In this document: one piece after another, positions 18,185 to 25,942 of the stretch | Numbering within the stretch: the stretch's first letter is position 1 | Layout: each line of letters opens with the position of its first letter | Source of the DNA: Chitinophagales bacterium | Lineage (GTDB): Bacteria > Bacteroidota > Bacteroidia > Chitinophagales > Chitinophagaceae | Direction: 5' to 3' | DNA: 64,000 bases | Assembly (NCBI GenBank): GCA_015655015.1 | Contig: JAATFV010000253.1 | Location: 1 to 64,000 of the forward strand | The notes under the pieces: model-generated | What the model was told of the DNA's origin: nothing | Databases searched by the model: none | Seen by the model: the letters and a program-made list of their open reading frames with translations, nothing else | Program-made: the position numbers and the translations under genes

Positions 18185-19258
18185 CTAGAAATGCCAGTGA
18201 TTCTGGTGCAGCAATACAATAAAGCCCGTCACCAGCATATTGAACAACGCCAGCGGGATCAGCACCTTCCATCCCAGGTCCATCAGCTGATCGTAGCGGA
18301 AACGCGGCACCGTCCATCGCACCCACATGAAAAAGAAAATAAAGCATACCACCTTGAGGAACAGGCTCAACGCCTGCAAAGCCGCCAGGGGATTCTGCCC
18401 GATATGCTGTCCCAGCGCCGCATCATTCACGAACGGAATATCAAAGCCGCCAAAATACAAGGTAGCCATCACCGCACTGCTGATAAATACATTGATATAT
18501 TCAGAGAACAAATAAAATCCCAGTTTCATGGAAGAATACTCCAGGTGAAACCCCATATTCAGCTCACTGTCCGCCTCAGACAGGTCGAAAGGCGTACGGT
18601 TACACTCCGCAAATGCGCAGACCAGGAAGATGAGGAAGCCCAGAGGCTGGTATAACACATAATAATGACCTGCCTGCTGCTGTTCGACGATCGTCCTGAG
18701 GCTCAGGCTGCCGGAGATCATCAGCAAAGCGATGATGGCAAGGCCCATGGCCAGTTCATAGGAGATGATCTGCGAAGCCCCCCGGATAGCAGCCAACAGG
18801 GAAAATTTATTGTTGGAAGCCCATCCGCCGATCATAACTCCGTATACTCCCATGCTCACCACCCCGAAAATATAGAGGATGCCGATATTGATGTCCGCGA
18901 TCTGCATGGAAATATGGCGGCCGAAGAACTCGAAATGACTGCTCCAGGGAACGACGGCGCTGGTCATCATAGCCGTCAGCATAGCCAGTCCCGGCCCCAG
19001 CACAAATAACATCCTGTTGGAAGAGGCAGGAATGATCTCCTCTTTCATAAAGAGCTTCAGACCATCAGCCAGCGGCTGTAAAATTCCGCCCGGCCCGGCC
19101 CGGCTGGGCCCCCGGCGGTCCTGCATAAAAGCCGCCACCTTTCGTTCCGCATAGGTCTCATACATGGCGATCAGCAGGGACACGCTGATAATGATTAGGA
19201 TCAACACCGCTTTTTCGATCAGTAAAGCCCACTCAAAAGCTAGTAACATTGGATGCAT
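18185..19258 (-). CDS. nuoH: NADH-quinone oxidoreductase subunit H
   Basis: A 357-aa membrane subunit that forms much of the quinone chamber. Diagnostic stretches are AAFMQDRRGPSRAGPGGILQ, the segment AFAECNRTPFDLSEADSELN with its conserved acidic residues, and RWTVPRFRYDQLMDLGWKVL near the C-terminus. It has eight or so membrane helices. The start is the ATG at 19258, 15 bp after the nuoG stop; an ATG three codons later (19249) is an equally good alternative. Confidence 0.95.
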   Translation of the reverse strand: MHPMLLAFEWALLIEKAVLILIIISVSLLIAMYETYAERKVAAFMQDRRGPSRAGPGGILQPLADGLKLFMKEEIIPASSNRMLFVLGPGLAMLTAMMTSAVVPWSSHFEFFGRHISMQIADINIGILYIFGVVSMGVYGVMIGGWASNNKFSLLAAIRGASQIISYELAMGLAIIALLMISGSLSLRTIVEQQQAGHYYVLYQPLGFLIFLVCAFAECNRTPFDLSEADSELNMGFHLEYSSMKLGFYLFSEYINVFISSAVMATLYFGGFDIPFVNDAALGQHIGQNPLAALQALSLFLKVVCFIFFFMWVRWTVPRFRYDQLMDLGWKVLIPLALFNMLVTGFIVLLHQNHWHF

Positions 19259-19273
19259 TCTTCTTAGTTATAT

Positions 19274-20371
19274 TTATTTGGCCTGGGTCTTGAAATCCGT
19301 CGAATGCGCCGGGCGTTCGATCTTTGACAGATCGACGTTCGGCATATTCACCTCGCTCACCGTATGGATATCCATCAATAATTTCGGTTTGCGGCCATCC
19401 AGCACATCATACAGCACTTCCTGGGGTTTCACCGTCCCTACATAATGCCCCTGGGAAATGACGGAATGCCGGTCCACCTTCGTCGGGCCTTCGATCTCCC
19501 AATCGCTGGTCTGCTTCTTTTCAAAGCGGCACTCATTACAGATCCAGTCTTCCACCTCACCCCACTCGTCCTTACGGGCTGTCACCCGGAACACTTCATC
19601 GCCCCGGTACCACAAAGTCACTTTCCCGTTGCATTTCGCATGGTTGCAGTTGCGGTGAGCATCCACCGGCTTGAGGAACCAGACCCGGTTCTTAAACCGG
19701 AAAGTCTTGTCTGTCAGCGCCCCTACCGGGCACACGTCGATGATATTGCCGATAAAGTCATTATCTAATGATTTCTGGATATACGTAGCGATCTCGGAAT
19801 GATCCCCCCGGTCCAATATTCCATGCACCCTTTTTTCCGTCAGCTGATCGGCGGTGAACACGCAGCGGTAACAGAGGATACAGCGCGTCATGTGCAGCTG
19901 GATATAAGGGCCCAGGTCATGCTTTTCGAAGGTCCTCCGTTGAAATTCATAACGGGTGCCTTCCTTTCCATGCTCGTAGCTGAGATCCTGCAGGTGACAT
20001 TCGCCGGCCTGGTCACAGATCGGGCAGTCCAGGGGATGATTGATCAGCAGGAACTCTACCACGCCGTTGCGGGCGTCGATCACTTTCTCACTCGTGATAT
20101 TCTTCACCACCATCCCGTCCATGACATTGGTACGGCAGCTGGCCACCAGCTTAGGCATAGGTCGCGGATCGGCCGTAGAGCCTGCCGCTACCTCCACCAG
20201 GCAGGTACGGCATTTACCACCGCTGCCCTTCAGCTTGGTATAATAACACATGGCGGGAGGCGCCACATCGCCGCCGATCTTCCGGGCAGCCTGTAAGATG
20301 CTGGTGCCCGGCTCCACCTCGATGGTGATATTGTCGATCGTAACCTTGAATAATTTTTTTTCGTCAGCCAT
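19274..20371 (-). CDS. nuoG: Short NuoG-type iron-sulfur subunit of complex I
   Basis: A 365-aa protein (from the ATG at 20371; an in-frame TTG two codons earlier is possible). It carries the N-terminal NuoG modules: a [2Fe-2S] domain with CYYTKLKGSGGKCRTCLVEV, the His-Cys segment CPICDQAGECHLQDLSYEHG, the [4Fe-4S] segment CILCYRCVFTAD with a later CPVG, and a zinc/iron-like domain with NCNHAKCNGKV and WICNECRF. It lacks the large molybdopterin-oxidoreductase domain of E. coli NuoG (about 900 aa). Short forms of this kind are usual in Bacteroidota. It lies between nuoF and nuoH. Confidence 0.92.
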   Translation of the reverse strand: MADEKKLFKVTIDNITIEVEPGTSILQAARKIGGDVAPPAMCYYTKLKGSGGKCRTCLVEVAAGSTADPRPMPKLVASCRTNVMDGMVVKNITSEKVIDARNGVVEFLLINHPLDCPICDQAGECHLQDLSYEHGKEGTRYEFQRRTFEKHDLGPYIQLHMTRCILCYRCVFTADQLTEKRVHGILDRGDHSEIATYIQKSLDNDFIGNIIDVCPVGALTDKTFRFKNRVWFLKPVDAHRNCNHAKCNGKVTLWYRGDEVFRVTARKDEWGEVEDWICNECRFEKKQTSDWEIEGPTKVDRHSVISQGHYVGTVKPQEVLYDVLDGRKPKLLMDIHTVSEVNMPNVDLSKIERPAHSTDFKTQAK

Positions 20372-20514
20372 TGTCAACTAATTTATTGTTGGCGTTATCT
20401 ATTTTGATTTTCGGATGTCCCGGCCGCTAAAGCGTCCTGGCTCGAATGTGCCCGGCTGCTGCAAGCAACAGCCTGTCAGGGCTCTCATATCTGCGCCTAC
20501 GGCGCGACTGCCTT

Positions 20515-21867
20515 TCAGGCCGTCACCTCCAGCGGATCCGCATAATGCGCCAGCCCAAAATTCCTGCTCTGCGACTCTACCGGATTCTGCACATGCCATT
20601 CAAACTCATCCCGGAAATGCCGGATCGCCGCCGCTACCGGCCAGGCTGCCGCATCTCCCAGCGGACAAATCGTATTCCCCTCTATCTTACGCTGGATATC
20701 CCATAACAGGTCAATATCGCTGGATTTCCCCTTACCATACTCAATATTCTTCAGGATCTTCTCCATCCAACCGGTCCCTTCCCGGCAGGGGCTGCATTGC
20801 CCGCAGCTTTCATGCCGGTAGAACCGGGCCAGGGTGAGCGTATTGCGCACCACACACTGATCCTCGTCCAACACGATAAAACCGCCGGAGCCCATAGCCG
20901 ACCCCTTTGGAAACCCTCCGTCAGCCAGGCTCTCATAATTCATCAGCCGCGTCTCGCCCTTCGCTGTCTTCAATAAAAGATTGGCCGGAAGGATCGGTAC
21001 GGAAGAGCCGCCCGGTATACACGCTTTCAGCCTTTTGCCATTCGGGATCCCACCGCAATATTCGTCTGAATAAATGAATTCTTCCACAGAAATGGTCATA
21101 TCGATCTCATAAACCCCCGGCTTATTGATATTACCGCAGGCCGAGATCAGCTTCGTGCCGGTAGACTTGCCTACCCCGATCTTCGCATATTCTTCGCCGC
21201 CGATATTCACGATCGGAACGATCGCCGCCAGCGTCTCCACATTGTTGACCACCGTAGGACAGTCCCATACCCCTTTCACAGCAGGGAAAGGAGGCTTGAT
21301 CCGGTGATTGCCCCGCTTGCCTTCCAACGATTCGATCAGGGCCGTCTCTTCGCCGCAGATATAGGCGCCGGCTCCCCGGTGTACATAGATCTCCAGGTCA
21401 TAACCCGTCCCCAGGATATTCTTGCCAAGGAAATTATTGGCCCTGGCCTCCTCGATAGCCTGCTCCAGGATATCGGGGATCCAGGCATATTCGCCCCGGA
21501 TATAAATATAGGTGCTCTTGCTGCCCAGGGCATAAGAAGAGACGATCAGTCCTTCGATCAGCAGGTGGGGAATGAATTCCATCAGGTATCGGTCCTTGAA
21601 GGTGCCAGGCTCCGATTCATCCGCATTGCAGACGAGATAACGGGGCACTCCTTCCGGTTTGGCCAGGAAGCTCCATTTCATCCCTGTCGGGAATCCCGCT
21701 CCGCCGCGGCCACGAAGTCCGCTCTTCTTTACTTCATCCGTCACCTGATCGGGAGTCATGGTCTTCAGGGCTTTTTCCACGCTCTGGTAACCGCCTTCCC
21801 GGCGATATACTTCAAAGCCCCGGATGCCCGGAATATTTACTTTGTCGATCAATAATTTTCTGCCCAT
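20515..21867 (-). CDS. nuoF: NADH-quinone oxidoreductase subunit F (NADH/FMN site)
   Basis: The 450-aa NADH-oxidising subunit. It shows GLRGRGGAGFPTGMKWSFL (FMN/NADH glycine-rich loop, about residues 50-68), YLVCNADESEPGTFKDR, the block GAYICGEETALIESLEGKRG, and the C-terminal N3 cluster ligands in ESCGQCSPCREGT plus a later NTICPLGDA. It is preceded by nuoE. A 143-bp spacer separates it from nuoG; that spacer is GC-rich, has several small hairpins and holds no convincing gene. Confidence 0.96.
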   Translation of the reverse strand: MGRKLLIDKVNIPGIRGFEVYRREGGYQSVEKALKTMTPDQVTDEVKKSGLRGRGGAGFPTGMKWSFLAKPEGVPRYLVCNADESEPGTFKDRYLMEFIPHLLIEGLIVSSYALGSKSTYIYIRGEYAWIPDILEQAIEEARANNFLGKNILGTGYDLEIYVHRGAGAYICGEETALIESLEGKRGNHRIKPPFPAVKGVWDCPTVVNNVETLAAIVPIVNIGGEEYAKIGVGKSTGTKLISACGNINKPGVYEIDMTISVEEFIYSDEYCGGIPNGKRLKACIPGGSSVPILPANLLLKTAKGETRLMNYESLADGGFPKGSAMGSGGFIVLDEDQCVVRNTLTLARFYRHESCGQCSPCREGTGWMEKILKNIEYGKGKSSDIDLLWDIQRKIEGNTICPLGDAAAWPVAAAIRHFRDEFEWHVQNPVESQSRNFGLAHYADPLEVTA

Positions 21868-21878
21868 GCGATATCTAT

Positions 21879-21977
21879 TTAATCCGGTCTGCCCGGCTTG
21901 TCCTTATATAAACCCGGTTTCATGTTAAACTCCATCAGCTGGATCACCAGCTCGCCGCCCCTTCTTCCCTCACTCAA
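21879..21977 (-). CDS. Possible 32-residue micropeptide between nuoE and nuoF
   Basis: A frame of 33 codons starts with a TTG that overlaps the nuoE stop (TTGA overlap) and ends 11 bp before the nuoF start. The peptide begins LSEGRRGGELVIQLMEFNMK and ends PGLYKDKPGRPD. An in-frame ATG at 21935 would give 18 residues. The position, the overlap with the upstream stop and the lack of other content in the spacer suggest translation, but the frame is short, so chance is a serious alternative. I do not recognise it. Confidence 0.3.
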   Translation of the reverse strand: MSEGRRGGELVIQLMEFNMKPGLYKDKPGRPD

Positions 21978-22474
21978 TTGTTCGCTGCGGCCGTGCTCCT
22001 GCACTCTTCAATGATCTGGTCCACTTTTTCTTTGGTAAGATGCTCCCGGAAATGTTTGCCGAGCTGCATCATGGGCGCATATCCGCAGGCTCCCAGGCAC
22101 TCGACGGTCTTCAGGGTGAATAACCCGTCAGGCGTAGTCTCTCCCACTCCGATGTTCAGCTTCTGCTTGATATACTCGATGATTGGGTCGCTGCCATTCA
22201 GCATACAAGGTCCCGTCTGACAAACCTCGAACAGATACCTCCCCACGGGCTTCAGATTGTACATGGAATAGAAGGTCGCTACCTCATATACTTCGATCGG
22301 CTCCAGTTTCAGAAGCGAAGCCACATAGTCCATTGTCTCCGGGCTGAGCCAGCCTCCGAACTCCTCCTGTGCCAGGTGTAATACGGGCAATAAGGCGCTC
22401 TTGTGCTTGCCGTCCGGGTAACGGGCGACGATCTCGGTCACCTTCTTTAATTTCTCGTCTGAAAATTTAATCAT
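21974..22474 (-). CDS. nuoE: NADH-quinone oxidoreductase subunit E ([2Fe-2S])
   Basis: A 166-aa thioredoxin-fold subunit carrying the N1a [2Fe-2S] cluster. The four ligands are visible in QTGPCMLNGSD (with a paired upstream cysteine in FEVCQTGPC) and VECLGACGYAPM. The N-terminal helical part contains HLAQEEFGGWLSPETMDYVA, standard for NuoE. It lies 25 bp after nuoD and forms the NADH-dehydrogenase module with NuoF and NuoG. Confidence 0.95.
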   Translation of the reverse strand: MIKFSDEKLKKVTEIVARYPDGKHKSALLPVLHLAQEEFGGWLSPETMDYVASLLKLEPIEVYEVATFYSMYNLKPVGRYLFEVCQTGPCMLNGSDPIIEYIKQKLNIGVGETTPDGLFTLKTVECLGACGYAPMMQLGKHFREHLTKEKVDQIIEECRSTAAANN

Positions 22475-22499
22475 ATCTCAAAAATGTAAAGTCAACAAA

Positions 22500-23726
22500 T
22501 CAGGCATCCATTTCTCCCGCAATCAGGTTCAGCGAGCTCATCACAATGATCGCATCACTCAACATCGCCCCCTTGGTCAATTCCGAATAAGCCTGGTAGT
22601 AAATGAAACAAGGCCTCCGGAAATGCAGCCGGTAAGGCGTCCTGCCCCCATCGCTGATCAGATAGAATCCCAGTTCCCCATTGCCTCCCTCTACCGACTG
22701 ATATACCTCCCCGGGAGGAATTTCCGTCTCGCCCATCACGATCTTGAAATGCCAGATCAGCGCCTCCATCTTCGTATAAACATCCTTCTTCTCCGGCAGG
22801 TAATATTCCGGCACATTGGCATGAAAGACTTCCGCCTCGGCGCCTGTAAACGTTTTCACCTTGGCATAAGCCTGTTCAATGATCCGCAGCGACTGCCACA
22901 TCTCCTGGTTACGTACCAGGAATCGGTCATAACAATCACCCGTACTTCCCACCGGTATCTCGAATTCAAAATCTTCATAGCTGGCATAAGGAGTATGTAC
23001 CCGTACATCATAATCCACACCGGCCGCCCGGAGATTGGGACCGGTAAACCCGTAATTCAACGCCCTTTCCGCACTAATCCCACCCGCTCCAATGGTGCGC
23101 TCCATAAAAATACGGTTGCGGGTGAACAGGTTCTCAAATTCTTTCAGCACGTCAGGATACTCCGCCAGGAACCTGTCCAGCTTCTGGAAGGCTGCCGGCG
23201 TAAAATTGCGTTCAAATCCGCCGATCCGCCCGATATTCGTCGTAAGGCGGGATCCGCAGATCTCCTCATAGATCTCATAGATCAGCTCCCGGTACTGCAT
23301 CACGTACAGGAAACCCGTAAAAGCCCCTGAATCCACACCCACCACGGAATTACAGATCAGGTGATCCGAGATCCTGGACAATTCCATGATGATGACGCGC
23401 AGGTAATCCACCCTTTTGGGCGTCTTCACCCCCAGCAATTTCTCGCAGGTGATATGCCAGCCCATATTATTGATGGGAGAGGAACAATAGTTCAGCCTGT
23501 CCGTCAGCGTCGTGATCTGGAAAAGAGGACGTCGCTCCGCCAGCTTTTCAAAAGCCCGGTGGATATATCCTACCGTCTGCTCCGCAGAGACGATCCTTTC
23601 CCCGTCCAGCTCCACGATATTCTGAAACACACCATGCGTCGCAGGATGCGTGGGACCCAGGTTGAGCGTGGTAGTCGTTTTCTCGATGCTGCCTTCCGGT
23701 AGTTTTATATGATGCTCGATACTCAT
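22500..23726 (-). CDS. nuoD: NADH-quinone oxidoreductase subunit D
   Basis: A 408-aa subunit that lines the quinone site, related to NiFe-hydrogenase large subunits. Typical segments are LGPTHPATHGVFQNIVELDG, GYIHRAFEKLAERR, and SDHLICNSVVGVDSGAF. The ATG at 23726 (MSIEHHIKLPEG) gives the family's usual N-terminus. An in-frame ATG at 23801 would add 25 charged residues (MNAEERTEADNKEGRF...) and still miss nuoC; it is a possible but less likely start. The frame upstream of that runs through nuoC and is not coding. NuoC and NuoD are separate here, not fused. Confidence 0.94.
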   Translation of the reverse strand: MSIEHHIKLPEGSIEKTTTTLNLGPTHPATHGVFQNIVELDGERIVSAEQTVGYIHRAFEKLAERRPLFQITTLTDRLNYCSSPINNMGWHITCEKLLGVKTPKRVDYLRVIIMELSRISDHLICNSVVGVDSGAFTGFLYVMQYRELIYEIYEEICGSRLTTNIGRIGGFERNFTPAAFQKLDRFLAEYPDVLKEFENLFTRNRIFMERTIGAGGISAERALNYGFTGPNLRAAGVDYDVRVHTPYASYEDFEFEIPVGSTGDCYDRFLVRNQEMWQSLRIIEQAYAKVKTFTGAEAEVFHANVPEYYLPEKKDVYTKMEALIWHFKIVMGETEIPPGEVYQSVEGGNGELGFYLISDGGRTPYRLHFRRPCFIYYQAYSELTKGAMLSDAIIVMSSLNLIAGEMDA

Positions 23727-23820
23727 TGTTACTATTTTTTTTATGCGACCGCCGAAACGGCCCTCTTTGTTATCAGCTTCGGTGCGCTCTTCAGCATTCA
23801 TGCGACTCCGTTCATCCGTA

Positions 23821-24492
23821 TCATTGCTTATTGGCGGTGGTCCCATCTGTTCCGGCCGTTGTATCAGTCGCCCAATCCTGCTTCTGCTGCCCCCCGCCAG
23901 GCGTTCCGCTCGCAGGAACAGTCGGCTCACTGGCAGATCGCGGCGTCTCTGCAGCCCCATGGTTCGCAGCCAGCGGCAACGGTCCCCGTCCAAACATCGC
24001 ATCATCCTTATCTACCCGCGTCTGATCTTCCAGCGGAAATTCCTTGCGCATAGGATGATACGTCATCTCATCCACATTCAGGATCCGTTTCAGGTTAGGA
24101 TGTCCCACGAAATTCACCCCGAAGAAATCAAACGTCTCCCTTTCCATCCAATTCGCCGCAGAATAGAGCTGGGTGGCCGTGAATACATCCGGCTGCGCAA
24201 TGGGCGTATATACTTTGAAGCGGATACGAATATTGTCGACTAAATTATGCAGGTGGTAAACGACCGCCAGTTCCCTGCCGGGCTGATTGGGATAATGAAC
24301 GGCGCAGAGATCCGTCAAAAACTGAAAACGCAGCTCCTGGTCATCGAATAGGAATTGCATCACTTTCAGGTTGAGGTCTTTAGGCGCTTCGAACGTCAGC
24401 AAACCATAAGGCTCTTCGAAATGGGACAATTCGTCCCCGAATTTAGCGGTCAGCCGCTCTTTAATTGTTGCGTTGGTCAGGCCCATGTTCAT
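23821..24492 (-). CDS. nuoC: NADH-quinone oxidoreductase subunit C
   Basis: A 223-aa peripheral subunit of complex I (30-kDa family). The core shows LTDLCAVHYPNQPGRELAVV, ANWMERETFDFFGVNFVGHP and HPMRKEFPLEDQ, which are diagnostic. After about residue 170 the protein adds a 50-residue low-complexity tail rich in Ala, Pro, Gly, Thr and Gln, which is not part of the family and is probably disordered. The start could be the ATG at 24492 or the one two codons later at 24486. Confidence 0.94.
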   Translation of the reverse strand: MNMGLTNATIKERLTAKFGDELSHFEEPYGLLTFEAPKDLNLKVMQFLFDDQELRFQFLTDLCAVHYPNQPGRELAVVYHLHNLVDNIRIRFKVYTPIAQPDVFTATQLYSAANWMERETFDFFGVNFVGHPNLKRILNVDEMTYHPMRKEFPLEDQTRVDKDDAMFGRGPLPLAANHGAAETPRSASEPTVPASGTPGGGQQKQDWATDTTAGTDGTTANKQ

Positions 24493-24512
24493 TCAATTCT
24501 TATTAGGTATGA

Positions 24513-25103
24513 CTATTGAATCCCGTAACTCTGCATTAATTCCTTGTACTGATCTCCTGTTCTCCTGCGCAGACTTTCCTGTCCCACCAGATCCTGTATC
24601 CGCATAAAGCCATCCAGGATCGCCTCGGGACGGGGAGGGCAGCCCGGAACATACACATCCACCGGGATCACCTGGTCGATCCCCTGTAACACGGAATACG
24701 TATCGAAGATGCCGCCGCTCGAGGCGCAGGCCCCTACAGCCATCACCCAGCGAGGCTCAGCCATCTGCAGGTACACCTGTTTTAAGATCGGTCCCATCTT
24801 CTTGGCAATGGTCCCCATCACCATCAGCAGGTCACACTGACGGGGAGAGAATGCCAGCCTTTCCGCGCCAAAACGGGCGAGATCATAATGGGAGGCCATG
24901 GTAGCCATGAATTCGATGCCGCAGCAGGAAGTAGCAAAAGGGAGAGGCCAGAGGGAGTTTTTCCTGGCAAGGCCTACCACATTGTTTAAATTGGTAGCGA
25001 AGAACCCTTCCCCCGTATAGCCTTCAGGCATATTGGCCAGGCTGATATTGTCTTTCGTATCAGCTTGAATGGGATGAATATTGAACCTTACAGGACGAGC
25101 CAT
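24513..25103 (-). CDS. nuoB: NADH-quinone oxidoreductase subunit B ([4Fe-4S] N2)
   Basis: A 196-aa subunit holding cluster N2, the last electron donor to quinone. The ligands are visible in FATSCCGIEFMAT (tandem cysteines), GACASSGG and VPGCPPRPEA. The N-terminal 30 residues are a Bacteroidota-type extension. A 202-bp spacer without a recognisable gene separates it from nuoA; nuoC follows after 20 bp. Confidence 0.96.
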   Translation of the reverse strand: MARPVRFNIHPIQADTKDNISLANMPEGYTGEGFFATNLNNVVGLARKNSLWPLPFATSCCGIEFMATMASHYDLARFGAERLAFSPRQCDLLMVMGTIAKKMGPILKQVYLQMAEPRWVMAVGACASSGGIFDTYSVLQGIDQVIPVDVYVPGCPPRPEAILDGFMRIQDLVGQESLRRRTGDQYKELMQSYGIQ

Positions 25104-25305
25104 ATCTTAAAATTTTAAATGCCAATGAAGATTGTGATCAGGACTGTAAACAATTACAGCATGGACCGGGTTCAGACCCGGCTCATATTTAATCCAATCA
25201 TAATCAGGCTAGCAAATCGTTGATATCCTTTAACTAACAGGATTCCCGGAATATTATTGTCTTCCGGTCCCTACCTCCTGTTACCCTGTTCTTTGCGCGG
25301 GCAGG

Positions 25306-25719
25306 TCAATCTTCCCAATGTAAGGCTCCTTTCTTGATAATATACAGAAAGCCCGCCAGAAAGAAACCTACAAATAATAATACCTCCACGAACCCGGCCC
25401 ATCCCAAACCGCGGAAATTCACCGCATAGGGATAGAAAAAGATCACTTCCACATCGAACAGGACAAATAAGATAGCTACTAAAAAATATTTGATGGCCAT
25501 CGGCTGGCGGGCATTACCCACGGCATCGATGCCACTTTCGAAGTTCTGAAGTTTTTCGGCACTCCTGCGCTTGGGTCCCAGCAGGTGGGTAACACCCAGG
25601 ACCAGCACCACGAATCCAATCGCAAACAGGAATTGAACACCGATCGGAAAATAACTAAAGGAATTGTTTAGATTAGATTCAGTTGAAAGGGTATTGGCTT
25701 GTAGTAGAAAGATGTCCAT
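25306..25719 (-). CDS. nuoA: NADH-quinone oxidoreductase subunit A
   Basis: A 137-aa three-helix membrane subunit, first gene of the nuo operon. The conserved loop between helices 1 and 2 is visible as NFESGIDAVGNARQPMAIKYF with its Cys position replaced by Ser-Gly-Ile, followed by FVLFDVEVIFFYPYAVNF. The N-terminus (about 25 residues before the first helix) is polar. A promoter matching the Bacteroidota consensus lies just upstream. Confidence 0.94.
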   Translation of the reverse strand: MDIFLLQANTLSTESNLNNSFSYFPIGVQFLFAIGFVVLVLGVTHLLGPKRRSAEKLQNFESGIDAVGNARQPMAIKYFLVAILFVLFDVEVIFFYPYAVNFRGLGWAGFVEVLLFVGFFLAGFLYIIKKGALHWED

Positions 25720-25747
25720 TTTTAAAGAGTTACTGGGTTACTCCCCG

Positions 25748-25777
25748 CAAAAATAAGCCAGCCATCGGAAATTCCAA
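25748..25777 (-). promoter_or_regulatory. Predicted Bacteroidota sigma-A promoter for the nuo operon
   Basis: Read on the minus strand, TTG (25777-25775) is followed after 19 bases by TATTTTTG (25755-25748), an exact match to TAnnTTTG with consensus spacing. Transcription would begin about 20 bp before the nuoA ATG at 25719, giving a short leader. This is the best promoter match I found in the window. Confidence 0.6.
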
Positions 25778-25802
25778 TTTATTACAATCAAAATCCCAAA
25801 AT

Positions 25803-25847
25803 AAAGAAAGCCGCCTCAGTGGGGAAATTACTGAGGCGGCTTTCTTT
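25803..25847 (-). terminator. Strong hairpin terminator after the TPR gene
   Basis: An 18-bp perfect stem (25803-25820 with 25830-25847; AAAGAAAGCCGCCTCAGT on the left) encloses a 9-nt loop. It lies between the stop of the minus-strand TPR gene and the nuo promoter, so it insulates nuo from upstream transcription. Read on the minus strand it ends in a T-rich stretch. Confidence 0.7.
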
Positions 25848-25855
25848 AGCCCCCT

Positions 25856-25928
25856 AAAACGCCACAGGCGTTTTGGCCGAAGGCCCATCATTAGACCCGG
25901 ATCTCAGGCCTGCAGGGCCGAAGATCCG
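25856..25928. repeat. Cluster of short hairpins (REP-like)
   Basis: Directly next to the terminator are AAAACGCC/GGCGTTTT (25856-25863, 25867-25874), GGCC-GAA-GGCC (25875-25885), and CGGATCT/AGATCCG (25899-25905, 25922-25928). Together with the terminator they form four stem-loops in 125 bp of non-coding DNA just after the TPR stop codon. They may stabilise or end the TPR transcript. Confidence 0.5.
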
Positions 25929-25942
25929 CTCAAAAAGAACGG

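Noticed and set aside
20399..20599. 66-codon frame between nuoF and nuoG
   Set aside because: It overlaps the nuoF 3' end in another frame and has no protein-like features.
22500..24005. NuoD as a 501-aa protein
   Set aside because: The frame upstream of 23801 overlaps nuoC and is not conserved sequence; the usual NuoD start is at 23726.
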